From an uncultured Collinsella sp. (GTDB lineage: Bacteria > Actinomycetota > Coriobacteriia > Coriobacteriales > Coriobacteriaceae): DNA of 64,000 nucleotides. This document shows, piece after piece, positions 1-8,122 of the stretch; within the stretch, counting starts at the first letter, position 1; the number at the start of each line of letters is the position of its first letter. The stretch covers positions 62,001-126,000 of the forward strand of contig CAADUO010000063.1 of assembly GCA_900752215.1 (NCBI GenBank), written 5' to 3'. The notes under the pieces were generated by a model, which had not been told where the DNA came from, searched no databases, and saw only the letters and a program-made list of their open reading frames with translations. Position numbers and translations under genes: made by a program.

Positions 1-821
1 GCACTAAGCCCGGCGCGGTCCTGATCGACCTCACCACGAGCTCGCCCGAGTTGGCGCGCGACATTGCCGAGGCCGCCCAGGTCTCCGGCCGCATGGCGTT
101 TGACTGCCCCGTCACCGGCGGCGAGTCGGGTGCCATCGCCGGCACGCTCACGGCTATCGTGGGCGCCACCGAGAACGACATCGCGCCGGTCCGCGACATC
201 CTTTCCACCTTTGCGGCAACCATCTGCTGCTTCGACGGCGCCGGCAAGGGTCAGGCTGCCAAGCTTGCCAACCAGGTGTCGCTGGGCGCCTGCATGGTCG
301 GTATGGCCGATGCGCTGGCCTTTGCCGAGCTGAGCGGCCTTGATCTGGAGAAGACCCGTCAGATGATCCTGGGCGGCACCGGCAAGTCCGGCGCCATGGA
401 GAGCCTGGCGCCCAAGGCGCTCGACGGCGACTACAAGCCCGGCTTTATGGTCGAGCACTTCATTAAGGACCTGCGCTTGGCGCTCGCCTATGCCGACGAC
501 CGCGAGCTTGCGCTGCCCGGCGCCGACGTGGCCTTTACGCTCTACGACATGCTCGACGCCATCGGTGGCGCCAAGCTGGGCACCCAGGCCGTCACGGTCC
601 TCTATAAGGAGGAGGCCGACGCCATCGCCGCCGGTCTGGACTGGTCGCAGTATCGTCCCGAGGAGCATGGCGCTCACGAGGAAGGCTGCGGTTGCGGCGA
701 GCATGGCGACGACCACGAGTGCGGTTGTGGCCACCACCATGGCGAGGACCACGAGTGCTGCGGCGGCCACGGCCATGACGACGGCCACGAGTGCTGCTGC
801 GGCCACCATCACGGGGAGTAG
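1..821 (+). CDS. 3-hydroxyisobutyrate dehydrogenase-family NAD(P)-dependent oxidoreductase, 5' truncated, Cys/His-rich tail
   Basis: The reading frame is open from the window edge, so the N-terminal Rossmann half lies outside. Visible family features, in order: a G-A-V-L-I-D-L-T-T-S stretch, the substrate-binding motif DCPVTGGESG, and the catalytic-lysine segment GKGQAAKLANQ. An all-helical C-terminal domain follows. Such enzymes oxidise short beta-hydroxy acids with NAD(P), for example 3-hydroxyisobutyrate, tartronate semialdehyde or glyoxylate; the substrate cannot be told here. The last roughly 50 residues are an added hydrophilic tail of repeated H-E-C-G-C-G-H-H-H type blocks, which looks like a metal-binding appendage and is not part of the usual family fold. 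The next gene starts 5 bases downstream, so the two are probably co-transcribed. Confidence 0.85.
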   Translation, partial: TKPGAVLIDLTTSSPELARDIAEAAQVSGRMAFDCPVTGGESGAIAGTLTAIVGATENDIAPVRDILSTFAATICCFDGAGKGQAAKLANQVSLGACMVGMADALAFAELSGLDLEKTRQMILGGTGKSGAMESLAPKALDGDYKPGFMVEHFIKDLRLALAYADDRELALPGADVAFTLYDMLDAIGGAKLGTQAVTVLYKEEADAIAAGLDWSQYRPEEHGAHEEGCGCGEHGDDHECGCGHHHGEDHECCGGHGHDDGHECCCGHHHGE

Positions 822-826
822 CGCCC

Positions 827-1255
827 ATGAGCTGGACGTTCGTGGTGCTTGCGTTGGTGCTCTTTCTCTTTGCGATCTACATCGGCTTTTTGTGCGGCCA
901 GTGGGCGTGCGAAAAGCGCGTCATCACCAAGCGTGACTACTGGATTGCCAACTTTGCGGGAGCGGCGGCAGTCGTCCTGCTGACCTGGGTGTTCTCGCTG
1001 TTCCCGCTGGTGCAGTTTGCGCCGATCGGCTGGCTCGGCGGCTTTATCGCCGGCCTTAAGATGAGCTTTGGCGAGTCCGTCGGTCCGTGGCGCAAGCACG
1101 ACGAGGTCTTTAACGTCAACAAGGCACACCGCGCCGCCGCCGACGCGGGCGATGCCGAGGAACGCCGCCGTGCGCGTCGTAATGGCGCGGCCGACCGACA
1201 GCTCATCTCGGTCACCGATGACAGCAAGGGTGCTGGCAAGCACGCTAAGAAATAG
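827..1255 (+). CDS. small membrane protein of unknown function
   Basis: This 142-residue protein is not recognised. It begins with a hydrophobic segment (about residues 3-24) and has a second at about residues 41-63, followed by a glycine-rich weakly hydrophobic stretch. The C-terminal half is highly charged and basic (ERRRARR, then a lysine-rich end), so it probably lies in the cytoplasm. The ATG at 827 is chosen because GGGGAG at 813-818, at the end of the preceding gene, gives a ribosome binding site; an upstream in-frame CTG lies inside that gene. It sits tightly between the oxidoreductase and the HEAT-repeat gene, suggesting one transcript. Confidence 0.7.
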   Translation: MSWTFVVLALVLFLFAIYIGFLCGQWACEKRVITKRDYWIANFAGAAAVVLLTWVFSLFPLVQFAPIGWLGGFIAGLKMSFGESVGPWRKHDEVFNVNKAHRAAADAGDAEERRRARRNGAADRQLISVTDDSKGAGKHAKK

Positions 1256-1270
1256 TAAAAAGAGGTAACT

Positions 1271-1969
1271 ATGGCAGAAAACAAAGACGAACAGCTCACC
1301 GACGAGGAGCTGGCACAGCTTCAGCTGGCAGAGGAGAACGAGAACGCCGTCGACCGTCTGGTCCAGGAGCTCGGCTGCCCCACGCGCCGCATTCGCCAGT
1401 TTGCCGCCCGCGTGCTGCACCTGCTCGCCGAGCGCGATCCGCAGCGCGTCGTGCCCTGCGTCCCCGCGCTGATCGAGGCGCTCGACCGCCCCGAGGCTCA
1501 GACCCGCTGGGAGGCCCTCGATGCCCTGACGGCGCTTGCCACCACCTGTCCCGAGCAGCTGGGCGATGCCTTTGAGGGCGCCGAGACCGCACTGTTCGAC
1601 GAGATTTCCTCCACGCTGCGCTATGCCGCCTTCCGCCTGCTGTGCGTGTGGGGCGCCACGAGCGTCGAGCGTTCGCGCGAGGCTTGGCCCATCCTGGACG
1701 AGGCTATCCAGTGCTACCACGGCGACCTCGAGTATCGCGACATGCTCGGTTGCCTGTACGAGTTTGGCCAGGGCGAGATCGACGCCGAGGTCGCCGAGAA
1801 GCTTGCGCTGCGCCTTAAGTTCGATGCCGAGAACGGCAAGGGCAGCTATCTCAAAGCCCGTTCGAGCGAGATTTGCGAAATGCTTGTTAAACGCTTTGAC
1901 CTTGATCTCTCCAAAAAGAAGAAGCGTGCTAGCGTTAAAAAATCTGACGACGCCGAAAACGAGGAGTAA
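1271..1969 (+). CDS. HEAT-repeat-like helical protein
   Basis: This 232-residue protein has an acidic N-terminus, then paired amphipathic helices with HEAT/ARM character, for example the segments around VRxFAARVLHLLAERDP-like residues 42-60 and ALIEALDRPEAQTRWEALDAL near 67-87. The last 25 residues are a lysine-rich block followed by an acidic end. HEAT-type solenoids serve as protein-binding scaffolds, but no specific partner is evident. Its start has a GAGGT ribosome site at 1262-1266. It ends 6 bases before the isocitrate dehydrogenase gene, so the two are likely translationally linked. The HEAT assignment is by pattern only. Confidence 0.65.
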   Translation: MAENKDEQLTDEELAQLQLAEENENAVDRLVQELGCPTRRIRQFAARVLHLLAERDPQRVVPCVPALIEALDRPEAQTRWEALDALTALATTCPEQLGDAFEGAETALFDEISSTLRYAAFRLLCVWGATSVERSREAWPILDEAIQCYHGDLEYRDMLGCLYEFGQGEIDAEVAEKLALRLKFDAENGKGSYLKARSSEICEMLVKRFDLDLSKKKKRASVKKSDDAENEE

Positions 1970-1975
1970 CAGATT

Positions 1976-3061
1976 ATGGCGCACGATGTAGTCCTGATTC
2001 CCGGTGACGGTATCGGTCCCGAGATTACGCAGGCCATGCGCCGCGTGGTCGAGGCCACCGGTGTCCAGATCAATTGGAATGTCCAGGAGGCCGGTGCCGG
2101 CGTCATGGACGAGTTTGGCACGCCACTGCCCCAGCACGTGCTCGATGCGGTCGCCGAGACCAAGGTTGCCATCAAGGGTCCCATCACCACGCCGGTCGGC
2201 ACGGGTTTCCGCAGCGTTAACGTCGCCCTGCGCAAGCACTTCGACCTGTACGCCTGCGTGCGCCCCTGCCTGTCGCAGTCGGGCGACGGCTCGCGCTTTC
2301 GCGATGTCGACCTGGTCATCGTGCGCGAGAACACCGAGGACCTCTACGCTGGCATCGAGTTCGATGAGGGGGCTGCCGAGGTCGAGGAGCTCTCGCAGCT
2401 TGTCGAGCGCTCGGGTCAGAAGACCTTCGCCGCCGATTCCGCCATCTCGATCAAGCCCATCTCCATCGCCAAGAGCCGCCGCATTGTGGAGTATGCCTTT
2501 GAGTATGCCCGCCGCTGCGGCCGCAAAAAGGTGACGGCCGTGCATAAGGCCAACATCATGAAGGCGACCGACGGCCTGTTCCTGCGCGTTGCGCGCGAGG
2601 TGGCCGCCAACTATCCCGATATCGAGTTCAACGACAAGATCGTCGACGCCACCTGCATGGGCCTGGTCCAGAACCCCAACGACTTCGATGTCCTGGTGCT
2701 GCCCAACCTGTACGGCGATATCGTCAGCGACCTGTGCGCCGGCCTGGTAGGTGGCCTGGGTATGGCCCCCGGCTCCAACATCGGTGCCGACTGCGCCATC
2801 TTCGAGGCAACGCATGGCTCCGCGCCCGATATCGCTGGCCAGGATATCGCCAACCCCACGGCCGAGATTCTGTCTGCGGCTATGATGCTCGATCATCTGG
2901 GCGAGAACGATGCGGCCAATCGTATCCGCGCCGCCGTGTCCGCCACGCTCGACGAGGGTAAGCAGGTTACCGGCGACGTGCGTCGTGCCCAGACCGGCTC
3001 CGTCGAGGGCGCCGTGGGCACGCAGGCCTTTGCCGATGCCGTTATCGCGCACCTGGCCTAA
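1976..3061 (+). CDS. isocitrate/isopropylmalate dehydrogenase-family enzyme, probably NAD-dependent isocitrate dehydrogenase
   Basis: This 361-residue protein starts with the family motif IPGDGIGPE (residues 8-16). The substrate segment FRSVNVALRKHFDLYACVRP (79-98) has the S-x-N-x-x-L-R arrangement typical of isocitrate dehydrogenases. The REN.ED motif and catalytic Lys/Tyr region follow. The cofactor loop HGSAPDIAGQDIANP carries the Asp-Ile pair that goes with NAD rather than NADP use. The enzyme would decarboxylate isocitrate to 2-oxoglutarate in the cytoplasm. Homoisocitrate or isopropylmalate activity is less likely because no leucine genes are nearby. It follows the HEAT gene by 6 bases. 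Confidence 0.85.
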   Translation: MAHDVVLIPGDGIGPEITQAMRRVVEATGVQINWNVQEAGAGVMDEFGTPLPQHVLDAVAETKVAIKGPITTPVGTGFRSVNVALRKHFDLYACVRPCLSQSGDGSRFRDVDLVIVRENTEDLYAGIEFDEGAAEVEELSQLVERSGQKTFAADSAISIKPISIAKSRRIVEYAFEYARRCGRKKVTAVHKANIMKATDGLFLRVAREVAANYPDIEFNDKIVDATCMGLVQNPNDFDVLVLPNLYGDIVSDLCAGLVGGLGMAPGSNIGADCAIFEATHGSAPDIAGQDIANPTAEILSAAMMLDHLGENDAANRIRAAVSATLDEGKQVTGDVRRAQTGSVEGAVGTQAFADAVIAHLA

Positions 3062-3120
3062 GACATGCAGGCTGCAAACGCCTAAATAGTACTTAAGTGT
3101 TTGCGTATAACCTAAGAATC

Positions 3121-3149
3121 AATACGCCCGGCACTCTGTCGGGCGTATT
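3121..3149 (+). terminator. stem-loop after isocitrate dehydrogenase gene
   Basis: A perfect 10-bp stem AATACGCCCG / CGGGCGTATT with a 9-base loop lies 60 bases after the stop codon. The following run is only weakly T-rich (CTATTG), so this is a probable rather than certain rho-independent terminator. Confidence 0.6.
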
Positions 3150-3187
3150 CTATTGAAGACTATGTTTCCTAACAAGGAGTAACTGAT

Positions 3188-4282
3188 ATGGGTCTGATTC
3201 AAAAGAAGGACGAGAAGGACGAGATCGACGGCATCCAGATCATCGAGCGCGGCGAAGGCCCCGACGGTGACGAGGACGAGAAGATCGATCTGGTCGCCGG
3301 TACGTCTGCCGAGCACATTGCCGCCGGCACGACGGCCGAGGAGGAGGACGCCCGACTGGAGGCTCAGATTGCCGCGGATGCCGCTGACGAGAATCTGATG
3401 CCCGAGGCCCAGGATGAGGACGACGATATTCTGGGTTCCGATGAAGACGACCGCGCATCCAAGCACAAGAAGACGATGATTGCCGCCTTCGTGGTTGCAG
3501 TCGTGATCGCTGCTGTGGTCGGCTTCTTTATCGGCAACGGTGGTTTTGGCGGCAAGGGCGTCGGCTCGGCGACCCTCACCGAGGACCAGCTCGATTCGAC
3601 CGTGGCAAGCTACAGCTACAACGGCAAGAAGAGCGACATCACCGCGCGCGAGGCCATTGAGAGCCAGTACAGCCTCGACACCGTCAAGGATGGCGATGGC
3701 AACTACACCGCTCCCTCTGCCGACGTCATCCTGTCCTACGTGCGCAACAAGATCCTGCTCGACGCTGCCGAGGACGAGGGCATCACCGTCTCTTCTAAGG
3801 AGATGAAGAAGTACGCCGAGGATTCCATCGGCACTTCGGACTACAAGACCATGGCCACGCAGTATGGCGTGTCCAAGGACCAGGCCAAGCAGATCGTCCG
3901 TCAGTCCGCGACGCTGCAGAAGCTCTACAAGAAGAAGGTGGGCGATAGCTCCGCAAGCATGCCGACCGCCCCGACCGAGCCTGCTGACGGCAACGAGGAG
4001 ACCGCGAGCAAGGACTACGCCGATTACATCATCAAACTTGCCGGCGACGAGTGGGATAGCTCGAAGGGTACCTGGAAGGACGAGAACGGCACCTACGCTA
4101 AGGCCTTTGCCGACGATGCCTTTACGGCCGATAGCGCCACCTATAAGCAGGCCATGACCGCCTACTACACTGCTTACCAGCAGTACTCTTCGCAGGCTTC
4201 GAGCGCCAGCTCCAAGTGGACCGAGTATGCTAACGGCCTCTACGCCAAGGCCAACATCAGCATCTACGGCCTGTTTGCGTAA
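3188..4282 (+). CDS. membrane-anchored SurA_N/foldase-like protein
   Basis: The 364-residue protein has a long acidic cytoplasmic N-terminus (about 90 residues, many Glu/Asp), one transmembrane helix (about residues 95-115, TMIAAFVVAVVIAAVVGFF), and an extracytoplasmic domain. The pattern 'DVILSYVRNKILLDAAEDEGITVSSKEMKKYAED' (split over residues about 178-212) resembles the SurA N-terminal helical domain found in peptidyl-prolyl isomerase chaperones. No parvulin catalytic domain is visible, so it may be a chaperone-like factor only. AAGGAG at 3174-3179 precedes the ATG. It is a single gene between two stem-loops. Confidence 0.65.
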   Translation: MGLIQKKDEKDEIDGIQIIERGEGPDGDEDEKIDLVAGTSAEHIAAGTTAEEEDARLEAQIAADAADENLMPEAQDEDDDILGSDEDDRASKHKKTMIAAFVVAVVIAAVVGFFIGNGGFGGKGVGSATLTEDQLDSTVASYSYNGKKSDITAREAIESQYSLDTVKDGDGNYTAPSADVILSYVRNKILLDAAEDEGITVSSKEMKKYAEDSIGTSDYKTMATQYGVSKDQAKQIVRQSATLQKLYKKKVGDSSASMPTAPTEPADGNEETASKDYADYIIKLAGDEWDSSKGTWKDENGTYAKAFADDAFTADSATYKQAMTAYYTAYQQYSSQASSASSKWTEYANGLYAKANISIYGLFA

Positions 4283-4324
4283 AGAGTCGCACGGCTCATC
4301 GAGCATCTAGCCGATAGACAGCAG

Positions 4325-4363
4325 AAAGTCCGCCAGTACGGAAGTCGTTCTGGCGGACTTTTT
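4325..4363 (+). terminator. rho-independent terminator
   Basis: Twelve-base arms AAAGTCCGCCAG and CTGGCGGACTTT enclose a 13-base loop and run into a T tract (4359-4363), just after the SurA-like gene. Confidence 0.9.
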
Positions 4364-4396
4364 GCGTTGAGGGCGTGATTGGCGGCTTAATTATGG

Positions 4397-4636
4397 CTAT
4401 TCATCTTTAAGTCCAAAAAGGTTATCGGCTTCATCGTCAGGCATATATTCCAGTACATCGCCCGGTTGGCAGTCGAGTGCCCGGCATATCGCGTCAAGAG
4501 TTGAAAAACGTATGGCAGAAACCTTGCCCGTCTTAATGCGTGACATATTGACCTGGGAGATGCCCACGCGTCCCGCAAGCTCTTTGGATGAGATCTTGCG
4601 TTCGGCGAGCATGCGGTCAAGCCGCAGAATAATCAT
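4397..4636 (-). CDS. XRE-family HTH transcriptional regulator, Cro/C1 type
   Basis: This 79-residue protein is almost entirely one HTH_3 domain: LDRMLAERKISSKELAGRVG followed by the recognition helix region ISQVNMSRIKTGK and IRFSTLDAICRALDCQPGDVL. The C-terminal DVLEY and an acidic end are typical of the small YozG-like regulators. AGGGGG upstream of the ATG supports the start. It lies 9 bases downstream of the DUF2975 gene in the same direction, a pairing commonly seen in Gram-positive genomes, so it probably controls that membrane protein or acts with it. Confidence 0.88.
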   Translation of the reverse strand: MIILRLDRMLAERKISSKELAGRVGISQVNMSRIKTGKVSAIRFSTLDAICRALDCQPGDVLEYMPDDEADNLFGLKDE

Positions 4637-4645
4637 GGATTCCCC

Positions 4646-5284
4646 CTAGAGCAACTCGTCATCTTGTTTTTGCAGGATATACCCGTAGCGGAAGATGCTG
4701 GCAATCAGGCAAATAATCAGGCCCGCAAAGAGCATGGAGGGCTCGAATAACTGGCCGGCGAACGCATCCGTAAAGCTGCCGCCAAATCCTGAGAGTATCA
4801 TTCCCGTGATTACGGCACCAAGAAGCCTCACGGCAACGCCGCCGATAAGGAATAAATGTCCTACTCGACGAAGTGTCTGGTTACATTCAAGGTCAAAGGG
4901 CCTGCCTTCCTTTTCAATGTTTAAGAAAAGCCTGCGCACGCTTAGCGCGATGGTAAGCGCGAGGCATGTCATCAAGAGGCTCCCTATGGCAGTGTGACCA
5001 TCGTGTGCGACGAGCATAAGTGGGGTCTGCGCATCGGTACCGACGATAGCCAGGCACGGCCCTTCGCCGCCTTGAAGTTCTACGGATTGGAGACACGACC
5101 CTTGGGAGAGGCTAGGCAATACGAGTAGAAGGTCAATCGCAATGACTGCGAGAAGTCCCAGAGCGAGCGCCACGGTGGTGCAGATTGTGGCCCATTTGCA
5201 GATGCGAGTGAGCTTCCTCAGATCGGCTATTGCCTGTTCACGGTCGATGGCTTCATTCGATTTGGATACGTTCCAGCGGATCAT
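4646..5284 (-). CDS. DUF2975-family integral membrane protein
   Basis: The 212-residue protein has four hydrophobic segments (near residues 30-55, 95-120, 137-160 and 180-205), the layout of DUF2975 proteins. The loop after the third helix carries the family-like E-x-x-R-P-F-D motif (KEGRPFDLE). The ATG at 5284 is preferred over a TTG at 5299 because GGAGGA at 5289-5294 (minus strand) precedes it at proper spacing. It is co-oriented with the XRE gene. The function of DUF2975 proteins is unknown. Confidence 0.75.
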   Translation of the reverse strand: MIRWNVSKSNEAIDREQAIADLRKLTRICKWATICTTVALALGLLAVIAIDLLLVLPSLSQGSCLQSVELQGGEGPCLAIVGTDAQTPLMLVAHDGHTAIGSLLMTCLALTIALSVRRLFLNIEKEGRPFDLECNQTLRRVGHLFLIGGVAVRLLGAVITGMILSGFGGSFTDAFAGQLFEPSMLFAGLIICLIASIFRYGYILQKQDDELL

Positions 5285-5534
5285 AGCTCCTCCAACCAAT
5301 GTCTTGGATGATACTTGTATCTCATATCATATTTAATGATAAACGATAAACAATTACAGATTAGAGTAAGTAATGTTTGTGAGACGAATAGCGAGAGCTA
5401 TGGCTCATTTTGGGTGTCGGAGTTTGGCGCGCGGGGGATGAGGACAAATGTCAAAACTTCCCTTGATCGCGCAAGCGCTCCATTGTGTTTCCCTAATTCA
5501 TCTGGGAAAACGACTGCAAACGATTGCAAGTAAC

Positions 5535-5564
5535 CGGTGAACGGTCGAAAACTACCGTTCACCG
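5535..5564. promoter_or_regulatory. palindrome CGGTGAACGGT-N8-ACCGTTCACCG
   Basis: Two perfect 11-base inverted arms are separated by 8 bases, upstream of the PTS operon. Each arm contains the TGAACGG element that recurs as a direct repeat upstream of other sugar genes in this window. Probably an operator or activator site; the binding protein is unknown. Confidence 0.6.
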
Positions 5565-5755
5565 ATAATCTCAAAACTGGTTCTAACTGGTATTAAGTCA
5601 AAAAGACCAATTCACATATCTTCACAATGACCTGCAATTTTTCTACACGCTATTTTTAGCCGCCCTGCGTTGTTTAGACACAGGAAAAGATCCGATCTTT
5701 TGCCAAAGCATTTCGGAACGGTTTCAAAACCGCAGGTAGAAGTGTTAACGACCGG

Positions 5756-5783
5756 TAAACGGTCGATTTATCACCGTGAGCGG
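5756..5783 (+). promoter_or_regulatory. direct repeat TAAACGG-N14-TGAGCGG
   Basis: Two copies of the TRANCGG element lie exactly 21 bases apart, the same period seen at 24455, 29481, 34441 and 35627. It is about 200 bases before the IIA start. The reverse complement ACCGTTTAC resembles the 9-base half-site reported for LytTR-domain regulators. Confidence 0.5.
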
Positions 5784-5859
5784 TGCAAAAACGTTTTACC
5801 GTATGAATCAATGAAAGCGACCTCTTCTGGGGTGATATAGTGACAACAACACGTCACGT

Positions 5860-5871
5860 GGTTACTACCAG
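5860..5871. promoter_or_regulatory. putative GntR (HutC/NagR-type) operator TGGTTACTACCA
   Basis: TGGT-TACT-ACCA matches the TGGT-N4-ACCA form of NagR/DasR-type sites. The same core recurs at 10152-10163 before agaS, pointing to joint control by the GntR regulator at 9380. Confidence 0.6.
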
Positions 5872-5987
5872 TTTAGAAACCACTGGTCTTCAAAGTACGC
5901 TTTCTAAGAAGCTTTAAGGGCGAGCGCCCGCTGGCTTCCGAAAATCATCGGACTCAGATCGTACACACCTTCGGAAGGGAAATTTGA

Positions 5988-6431
5988 ATGGTTGGCTTTA
6001 TTCTTACCGGTCATGGACAGTTCGCACCCGGCCTCGCAAGCGCTATCGCTATGGTTGCTGGCGACCAGCCCGCTTTTACCGTCGTTCCTTTTGAGGGCGA
6101 CCAGGCTGCTTCCTACGGTGAGGATCTCCGCGCCGCTATTACCGCCATGCGCGAGGAGTGCGATGGCGTGCTCGTCTTTACCGACCTGCTTGGTGGCACC
6201 CCGTTCAACCAGGCGATGATGATTGCCCAGGATGTCGACAACGTCGAGGTTCTGACCGGCACCAACCTTCCCATGGTTATTGAGCTTCTGTTCCTCCGCG
6301 GCAACGCCACGCTCGCCGAGCTTGGCGAGCAGGCCGTGACCGTTGGCCAGACGGGCATCACCGCCCAGACGGTCGCATCCGTTGCCGGCTCCGACGAAGA
6401 GGATATCTTCGGCGACGAGGACGGCATCTAA
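5988..6431 (+). CDS. PTS mannose/fructose/sorbose-family IIA component, probably GalNAc/galactosamine-specific
   Basis: This 147-residue IIA domain starts MVGFILTGHG; His9 is the phosphate-accepting residue that takes phosphate from HPr and passes it to IIB. The motif TDLLGGTPFN (residues about 66-75) is diagnostic for EIIA-Man. The last 20 residues are acidic, as in a stand-alone IIA. It opens an operon with yajC, IIB, IIC and IID. The neighbouring AgaS and deacetylase genes make N-acetylgalactosamine, galactosamine or a glycosaminoglycan product the likely substrate. AAGGGA precedes the ATG, and the end overlaps yajC by one base. Confidence 0.9.
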   Translation: MVGFILTGHGQFAPGLASAIAMVAGDQPAFTVVPFEGDQAASYGEDLRAAITAMREECDGVLVFTDLLGGTPFNQAMMIAQDVDNVEVLTGTNLPMVIELLFLRGNATLAELGEQAVTVGQTGITAQTVASVAGSDEEDIFGDEDGI

Positions 6432-6712
6432 TGGCCGATTTCGGAGCCAACGTCCTGAGCTCCTCGGTCGCCCTTTTAGGCCTGCTTGTCATCATGGGCT
6501 TGATTTACACCATCTGGTCGCAAATCAACATGAAGAAGAAGCAGAAGTACTTCAAGGAGCTGCACACCGAGCTCAAGCCGGGTCAAGAGGTTCTTTTCGC
6601 CGGCGGTATCTACGGAACCGTCAAAGGCATCGAAGGCGAGAAGGTCCAGATCAAAGTCCGATCCGGAGCCGTCGTAGATGTTTCGCGTTACGCGATTCAG
6701 GAGATCAAGTAA
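6431..6712 (+). CDS. yajC: YajC-family protein embedded in the PTS operon
   Basis: The 93-residue protein has one N-terminal transmembrane helix (about residues 9-30), a basic KKKQK stretch, then the YajC core: LKPGQEVLFAGGIYGTVKGI and a following beta-rich segment, ending at VSRYAIQEIK. YajC is normally the accessory membrane subunit of the Sec translocase. Copies inside mannose-family PTS operons are also known in streptococcal glycosaminoglycan-utilisation loci, which suits this context. Its ATG overlaps the IIA stop codon (TAATG), so the two are translationally coupled. Confidence 0.85.
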   Translation: MADFGANVLSSSVALLGLLVIMGLIYTIWSQINMKKKQKYFKELHTELKPGQEVLFAGGIYGTVKGIEGEKVQIKVRSGAVVDVSRYAIQEIK

Positions 6713-6748
6713 CTGTCGTCAGCAAATAACGAAAGGAAGCTGATCAAC

Positions 6749-7231
6749 ATGGCAGAACCCAACATTCTTCTTACCCGCATCGATAACCGACTGGTTCATG
6801 GTCAGGTTGCCACCCAGTGGAACTCCACCCTGGGCTCCAACCTCATCCTCGTCGCCAACGACGACGTGGCGTCCAACACCATGCGCCAGAACCTCATGAA
6901 GATGGCCGCTCCCGCCGGCGTCGCTACGCGTTTCTTCTCTCTGCAGAAGACCATCGACGTCATTGGCAAGGCGAGCCCGCGCCAGAAGATCTTCATCGTG
7001 GCCGAAACACCGGAAGACGTGCTTACGCTCGTCAAGGGCGGTGTGCCTATAAAGAAGGTAAACATCGGCAACATGCACATGTCGGAAGGAAAGCGCCAAG
7101 TCGCCACCTCCGTCGCAGTTAACGACGAGGATGTCGCTGCGTTTAAAGAGCTGCAGGAATTGGGGGTGGAGTTGGAGATCAGGCGCGTTCCGAGCACGCC
7201 TGTTGAGGACACGAGCAAGCTCTTCTCGTAA
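6749..7231 (+). CDS. PTS mannose/fructose/sorbose-family IIB component (AgaV-like)
   Basis: The 160-residue protein opens with ILLTRIDNRLVHGQV; His17 in the RLVHGQV motif is the phosphocysteine-independent phosphorylation site of EIIB-Man proteins. The central segment LVKGGVPIKKVNIGNMH is also conserved. It would take phosphate from IIA His9 and phosphorylate the incoming sugar with IIC/IID. GAAAGGA at 6731-6737 gives the ribosome site. A close paralogue at 16485 has Tyr at position 17. Confidence 0.92.
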   Translation: MAEPNILLTRIDNRLVHGQVATQWNSTLGSNLILVANDDVASNTMRQNLMKMAAPAGVATRFFSLQKTIDVIGKASPRQKIFIVAETPEDVLTLVKGGVPIKKVNIGNMHMSEGKRQVATSVAVNDEDVAAFKELQELGVELEIRRVPSTPVEDTSKLFS

Positions 7232-7321
7232 TCCTCGTGATCCACGTTGTCAGGAGTGAAACCCTGACGTTCTGTACGTGAAATCCAAAGTGCGTACATA
7301 CATTTTGAAAGGAGGAGCAAG

Positions 7322-8122
7322 ATGGAATACTCGATCATCCAGATCGCTCTGGTCTTCGTCGTCACGTTCATCGCGGCAATCGACCAGTTTGACTTCCTCG
7401 AGTCTCTCTATCAGCCCATCGTCACCGGCGCCGTCATCGGTCTTATCCTTGGCGACCTCAACACCGGTCTTCTCGTGGGTGGTACCTATCAGCTCATGAC
7501 GATCGGCAACATGCCGATCGGAGGCGCTCAGCCGCCTAACGCCGTCATCGGCGGCATCATGGCAGCCATTCTCGCTATCGCCACGGGCCTCGAGCCCAAC
7601 GCGGCAGTCGGTCTCGCCATTCCGTTCGCTCTGCTTGGCCAGCTCGGCGTTACCCTGGTCTTCACGCTTATGTCCCCGCTTATGTCCACGGCCGATAACA
7701 TGGCTCACAACGCGGACACCAAGGGCATCGAGCGCCTGAACTACTTCGCCATGGCTCTGCTCGGCCTGATCTTCGCTGTCGTCGTCACCCTGTTCTTCAT
7801 CGCTGGCGCTACCATTGGTCAGACCATCGCTTCCGCCATCCCGACTTGGCTGCAGACCGGTCTGTCCGCTGCAGGCGGCATGATGCGCTTCGTCGGCTTC
7901 GCCGTCCTGCTCAAGGTTATGATGAACCGCGATATGTGGGGCTTCTTCCTCATGGGCTTTGGCCTCGCGCTCATCACCGTTGCCAACGATTCGCTGGCAA
8001 CCCCTGCTCTGCTCATCCTCGCTCTCATCGGCTTCGGCATCGCTTTCTGGGACTTCCAGCAGCAGACCGAGCTGAAGGGTGCAGCTGTTTCTGACGGAGG
8101 TGACTTCGAAGATGGCATCTAA
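7322..8122 (+). CDS. PTS mannose-family IIC membrane component (AgaW-like)
   Basis: This 266-residue integral membrane protein carries the EIIC-sor features: IAAIDQFDFLESLYQPIVTGAVIGLILGD-like start (residues about 17-45), GGTYQLMTIGNMPIGGAQPPNAVIGGI, and several long hydrophobic helices. It forms the sugar channel with IID. A strong AAGGAGGAG site lies at 7309-7317. The stop overlaps the IID start by 11 bases, so the pair is translationally coupled. Confidence 0.92.
   Translation: MEYSIIQIALVFVVTFIAAIDQFDFLESLYQPIVTGAVIGLILGDLNTGLLVGGTYQLMTIGNMPIGGAQPPNAVIGGIMAAILAIATGLEPNAAVGLAIPFALLGQLGVTLVFTLMSPLMSTADNMAHNADTKGIERLNYFAMALLGLIFAVVVTLFFIAGATIGQTIASAIPTWLQTGLSAAGGMMRFVGFAVLLKVMMNRDMWGFFLMGFGLALITVANDSLATPALLILALIGFGIAFWDFQQQTELKGAAVSDGGDFEDGI

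Larger units (their letters stand above)
5285..5987. other. gene-free regulatory region upstream of the amino-sugar PTS
   Basis: These 700 bases between the divergent DUF2975 gene and the PTS IIA gene hold no convincing ORF; a 72-codon frame at 5315-5533 has no ribosome site and unlike codon use. The region is A+T richer than its surroundings. It carries the palindrome at 5535-5564, the direct repeat at 5756-5783 and the TGGT-N4-ACCA site at 5860-5871, listed separately. Confidence 0.7.

Noticed and set aside
809..3052. Very long open frame on the minus strand
   Set aside because: It runs antisense to four well-supported genes. Such frames arise from the strong third-position G/C bias; it has no family motifs or ribosome site.
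5315..5533. Small plus-strand frame upstream of the PTS
   Set aside because: It has no ribosome site, unlike codon use, and lies in a regulatory A+T-rich stretch.
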